Source: Janthinobacterium sp. GW458P
GTDB lineage: Bacteria; Pseudomonadota; Gammaproteobacteria; Burkholderiales; Burkholderiaceae_D
Length of the DNA stretch: 64,000 bases
Reading direction: 5' to 3'
Assembly: GCF_002127585.1 (NCBI RefSeq)
Contig: NZ_NEGZ01000009.1
Location: 29,614-93,613 of the forward strand
Shown piece by piece: positions 62,237-64,000 of the stretch (position 1 is its first letter; every line of letters begins with the position of its first letter). A program made the position numbers and the translations under genes. A model generated the notes under the pieces. It was not told the DNA's origin. It did no database searches and was given only the letters and a program-made list of their open reading frames with translations.

Positions 62237-63634
62237 TTAGCGGGGGCCGTAACTGCGGCACCAGGCGGCCAGCGCTTCGCGCTCCGCTTCGAGCAACTGG
62301 TCCGATTCGCTGTATTCCGCATGGTTCATGGTACCGCAGCAGGCGCGCCTGTCCTGCACGGCGCCGTCTTCGTCGACGACATCGGGAGCGAACGTCATCT
62401 GGCCGCCCTCCGTCATGGCATTGGCCTTGAGCACTTCGCGCACGGTAAAGCTGTTGCGGATGAAGTCCAGGTAGGCGTCGTTGCCGTCGGACTGGGCGAT
62501 GGTCAGCATGTGGCCGGCCACGTCGGCATAGGTGGCAGCCTGGTCGGGCGACGCCACCAGGGCGCGCAGGACCAGGCTGCGCAGGTAGTCGCCGCAGCGG
62601 TGCAGCACGGCCGCGTCGTCTTCCAGCTGGGGCTGGCGTTCGTGGGCAAAGATGTCGGCCAGGATGTCGTAGATGGCGCCCGTAAACACTTGCGAGATGG
62701 CATGCACTTCCGTGCCCGCCTCGGACAGCTTGATGTCGTTGTCGGCATTGCGCAAGCCGTTGGGCCGGCCCAGGGCCAGGCCGAACTGTTCCGCCAGGTC
62801 GGCCAGGAAGGTCTTGTCGTGCAGGTCGGATTTCGTTTGCGCGATGACGGCTTCCACCTGGTCCAGCTGCGACAGGGCCAGGAAGATGGCCGTCAGGTCG
62901 CCGAACGATTCGTGCAGACCGCCCGTTTGCGGCGGATTGTTGCTGAGCAGCCAATTTGGCTTGAGGCCATCGAGCACGGCGTGCCCCGTTTCATGCGAGA
63001 CGATGTCGAGCGAGCGGCAGGTGTAGACGCGCTCGGTGGCGCCGCTGGGGACGAAGTCGCCGAACTTGAGGGCCTTGTCGCTGCGGCTGTAATAGGCATT
63101 CATGACATTGGGCAAGCCGTGCGGAAACACGCGCAGGGGCGCCGTGTTGCTGGCGCTGTTCCATTGCCACGGCAGCGGCGGCGCCGTGCCGTTGCTGGCC
63201 AGCGCGCGCTGGTACATGGTGAGCGTCATGCGCACGATGGAAAACGTGTGCACTGCATCGAACTGGTCGGTATTGGGCGAGACGATGAAGTCGCCGAAGG
63301 CGTTCGGGCTGACCTGGGCGATGCCCGGCTCGCCGAACGTGATGCGCGCGTCGCGCGGGCCTTGCAGTATCAGGCCGGGCAGGAAGGCCTTGCGCGTGCC
63401 CAGGTCGCTGACGGACGGGTCCTGCTTCCAGATCAGCACGCGCGAACCGACGGGCACGGCGGCCAGATTGCGCGCTGTCGCCTCGATCAGGCGTGGCGGC
63501 CCCGGCTGCAGGGTCAGCTGCGCATTCTTGCGGTGCTGGCGGTATGGCGCCGAGGGGGTGGGAACGTAGCCGACGGGCAGCGACACGCATTTGGTCAGCA
63601 CGGCTTCGACCGGCACGATGACTTTCTGGTCCAT
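62237..63634 (-). CDS. M4-like zinc metallopeptidase, atypical
   Basis: 465 residues with the gluzincin signature SHETGHAVLD (H214, E215, H218) and the third-ligand motif GGLHESFGD (E242). The N-terminal 120 residues are not a standard propeptide, and there is no signal peptide, so it is either cytoplasmic or exported by a non-Sec route. NVMNAYYSRSDKALKFGDF and VHAISQVFTGAIYDILADIF resemble thermolysin-fold segments. Paired with the emfourin-like inhibitor downstream. Start has GGAGAA 6 nt upstream. It could also be grouped with M36; the site geometry is MA-clan. Confidence 0.82.
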   Translation of the reverse strand: MDQKVIVPVEAVLTKCVSLPVGYVPTPSAPYRQHRKNAQLTLQPGPPRLIEATARNLAAVPVGSRVLIWKQDPSVSDLGTRKAFLPGLILQGPRDARITFGEPGIAQVSPNAFGDFIVSPNTDQFDAVHTFSIVRMTLTMYQRALASNGTAPPLPWQWNSASNTAPLRVFPHGLPNVMNAYYSRSDKALKFGDFVPSGATERVYTCRSLDIVSHETGHAVLDGLKPNWLLSNNPPQTGGLHESFGDLTAIFLALSQLDQVEAVIAQTKSDLHDKTFLADLAEQFGLALGRPNGLRNADNDIKLSEAGTEVHAISQVFTGAIYDILADIFAHERQPQLEDDAAVLHRCGDYLRSLVLRALVASPDQAATYADVAGHMLTIAQSDGNDAYLDFIRNSFTVREVLKANAMTEGGQMTFAPDVVDEDGAVQDRRACCGTMNHAEYSESDQLLEAEREALAAWCRSYGPR

Positions 63635-63832
63635 GGTGGTTCTCCAAGAACTCGCAACTGGAACTGAAATAGTCGGCCTGCTTTGGTGGCTGCGGTTTGA
63701 TGCGGCGCAAGCGATGCGTGGGAAAGGGCGGTTTTTTTCCGCGTACTGGCCCTATTCGTGGCCGGGGTCGCCGCATGGCGGCTGGTATGATGCTGGCCGT
63801 ATTGCCCCCGTTTTTAATAAAAGGATCGTTTG

Positions 63833-64000
63833 ATGGCGGATATAAATATAGTTCAGCAACATAAGCTGACAGCGGTAAAAGCGCGTGAAGCGGCGCAGCA
63901 AGTGGCCGACAAGCTGGCCCAGGAATACGACCTGGCCTGCGCCTGGGATGGCGACGTGCTGCGCTTCGAGCGCAGCGGCGTCGATGGTTCGCTGACACTG
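63833..64000 (+). CDS. Polyhydroxyalkanoate granule-system family protein, 3'-truncated
   Basis: The first 56 codons only. MADINIVQQHKLTAVKARE and the CAWDGDVLRFERSGVDG segment resemble small polyhydroxyalkanoic acid system family proteins (about 90 residues), found in PHB-storing betaproteobacteria. AAGGA lies 7 nt before the ATG. With phaZ in the same window this fits PHB metabolism. The end lies beyond the window. Confidence 0.7.
   Translation, partial: MADINIVQQHKLTAVKAREAAQQVADKLAQEYDLACAWDGDVLRFERSGVDGSLTL

Overview
The window is GC-rich bacterial chromosome, densely coded and with short intergenic gaps. The conserved block ispB / rplU-rpmA-obg / proB, the nth-rsxB pair, an intracellular polyhydroxybutyrate depolymerase with a Cys nucleophile and the gene content as a whole point to a betaproteobacterium, most likely Oxalobacteraceae (Janthinobacterium/Massilia type). 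That placement is inference from gene content; no 16S gene is present. I found no IS element, prophage, CRISPR array, integron or rRNA operon; one tRNA (Pro, CGG) is present.

Layout. (1) 1-7.6 kb, + strand: deoxynucleoside salvage and catabolism (deoB partial, a long DERA-type deoC, a two-domain aldehyde dehydrogenase, deoA, cdd, and a two-domain deaminase of unknown substrate). (2) 7.6-10.3 kb, - strand: M19 dipeptidase, VOC protein, small membrane protein, outer-membrane-like protein. (3) 10.4-22.6 kb: a complete-looking reductive pyrimidine pathway. Two regulators (a RutR-like TetR protein and a MocR-type GntR/aminotransferase protein) are divergent from beta-alanine:pyruvate aminotransferase, mmsA, preT, preA, an NCS1 nucleobase transporter, dihydropyrimidinase and an M20 carbamoyl-amidohydrolase. 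(4) 22.6-30.7 kb: DUF445 protein, a UraD-allantoate amidohydrolase fusion, a LysR regulator, membrane urate oxidase puuD with an M20 peptidase and an amidase. (5) 30.7-34.3 kb: pqiABC. (6) 34.4-38.7 kb: copper-type module of DUF2946 protein, TonB receptor and PepSY protein, then a small Cys-rich protein. (7) 38.8-42.0 kb: catR divergent from catB-catC-catD (no catA). (8) 42.1-44.9 kb: two convergent transporters (SSS and GntP). (9) 45.0-49.0 kb: tRNA-Pro, AsmA protein, arsR-arsC-arsH without an efflux pump. (10) 49.0-55.2 kb: ispB, rplU-rpmA-obg, a small membrane protein, proB, nth, rsxB-like ferredoxin. (11) 55.4-59.7 kb: orphan periplasmic binding protein, TonB receptor, Tat-exported DOPA-dioxygenase-family protein. 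(12) 59.7-64 kb: phaZ, fdxA, an emfourin-like inhibitor next to an M4-like zinc peptidase, and the start of a PHA-granule family gene.

How the genes fit together: regions 1, 3 and 4 form a nucleic-acid consumption island. DeoA and Cdd release free pyrimidine bases and deoxyribose-1-phosphate. The sugar goes through DeoB and DeoC to glyceraldehyde-3-phosphate and acetaldehyde, which the adjacent ALDH can oxidise. Uracil or thymine imported by NCS1 is reduced (PreTA), ring-opened, decarbamoylated, transaminated and converted by MmsA to acetyl-CoA or propionyl-CoA. PuuD and the UraD-AllC fusion supply steps of urate breakdown.

Sequence-level signals of note: three GGGGTC(A/G)GACC-type palindromes between genes, a RutR-like operator candidate, a 9+9 bp operator against the arsR start, strong sigma70-type promoters for rplU and tRNA-Pro, several intrinsic terminators, and a three-hairpin rpmA-obg intergenic region. 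The least explored element is the M4-like peptidase/emfourin-like pair at the right end, followed by the TonB receptor/Tat-exported DOPA-dioxygenase-family pair.
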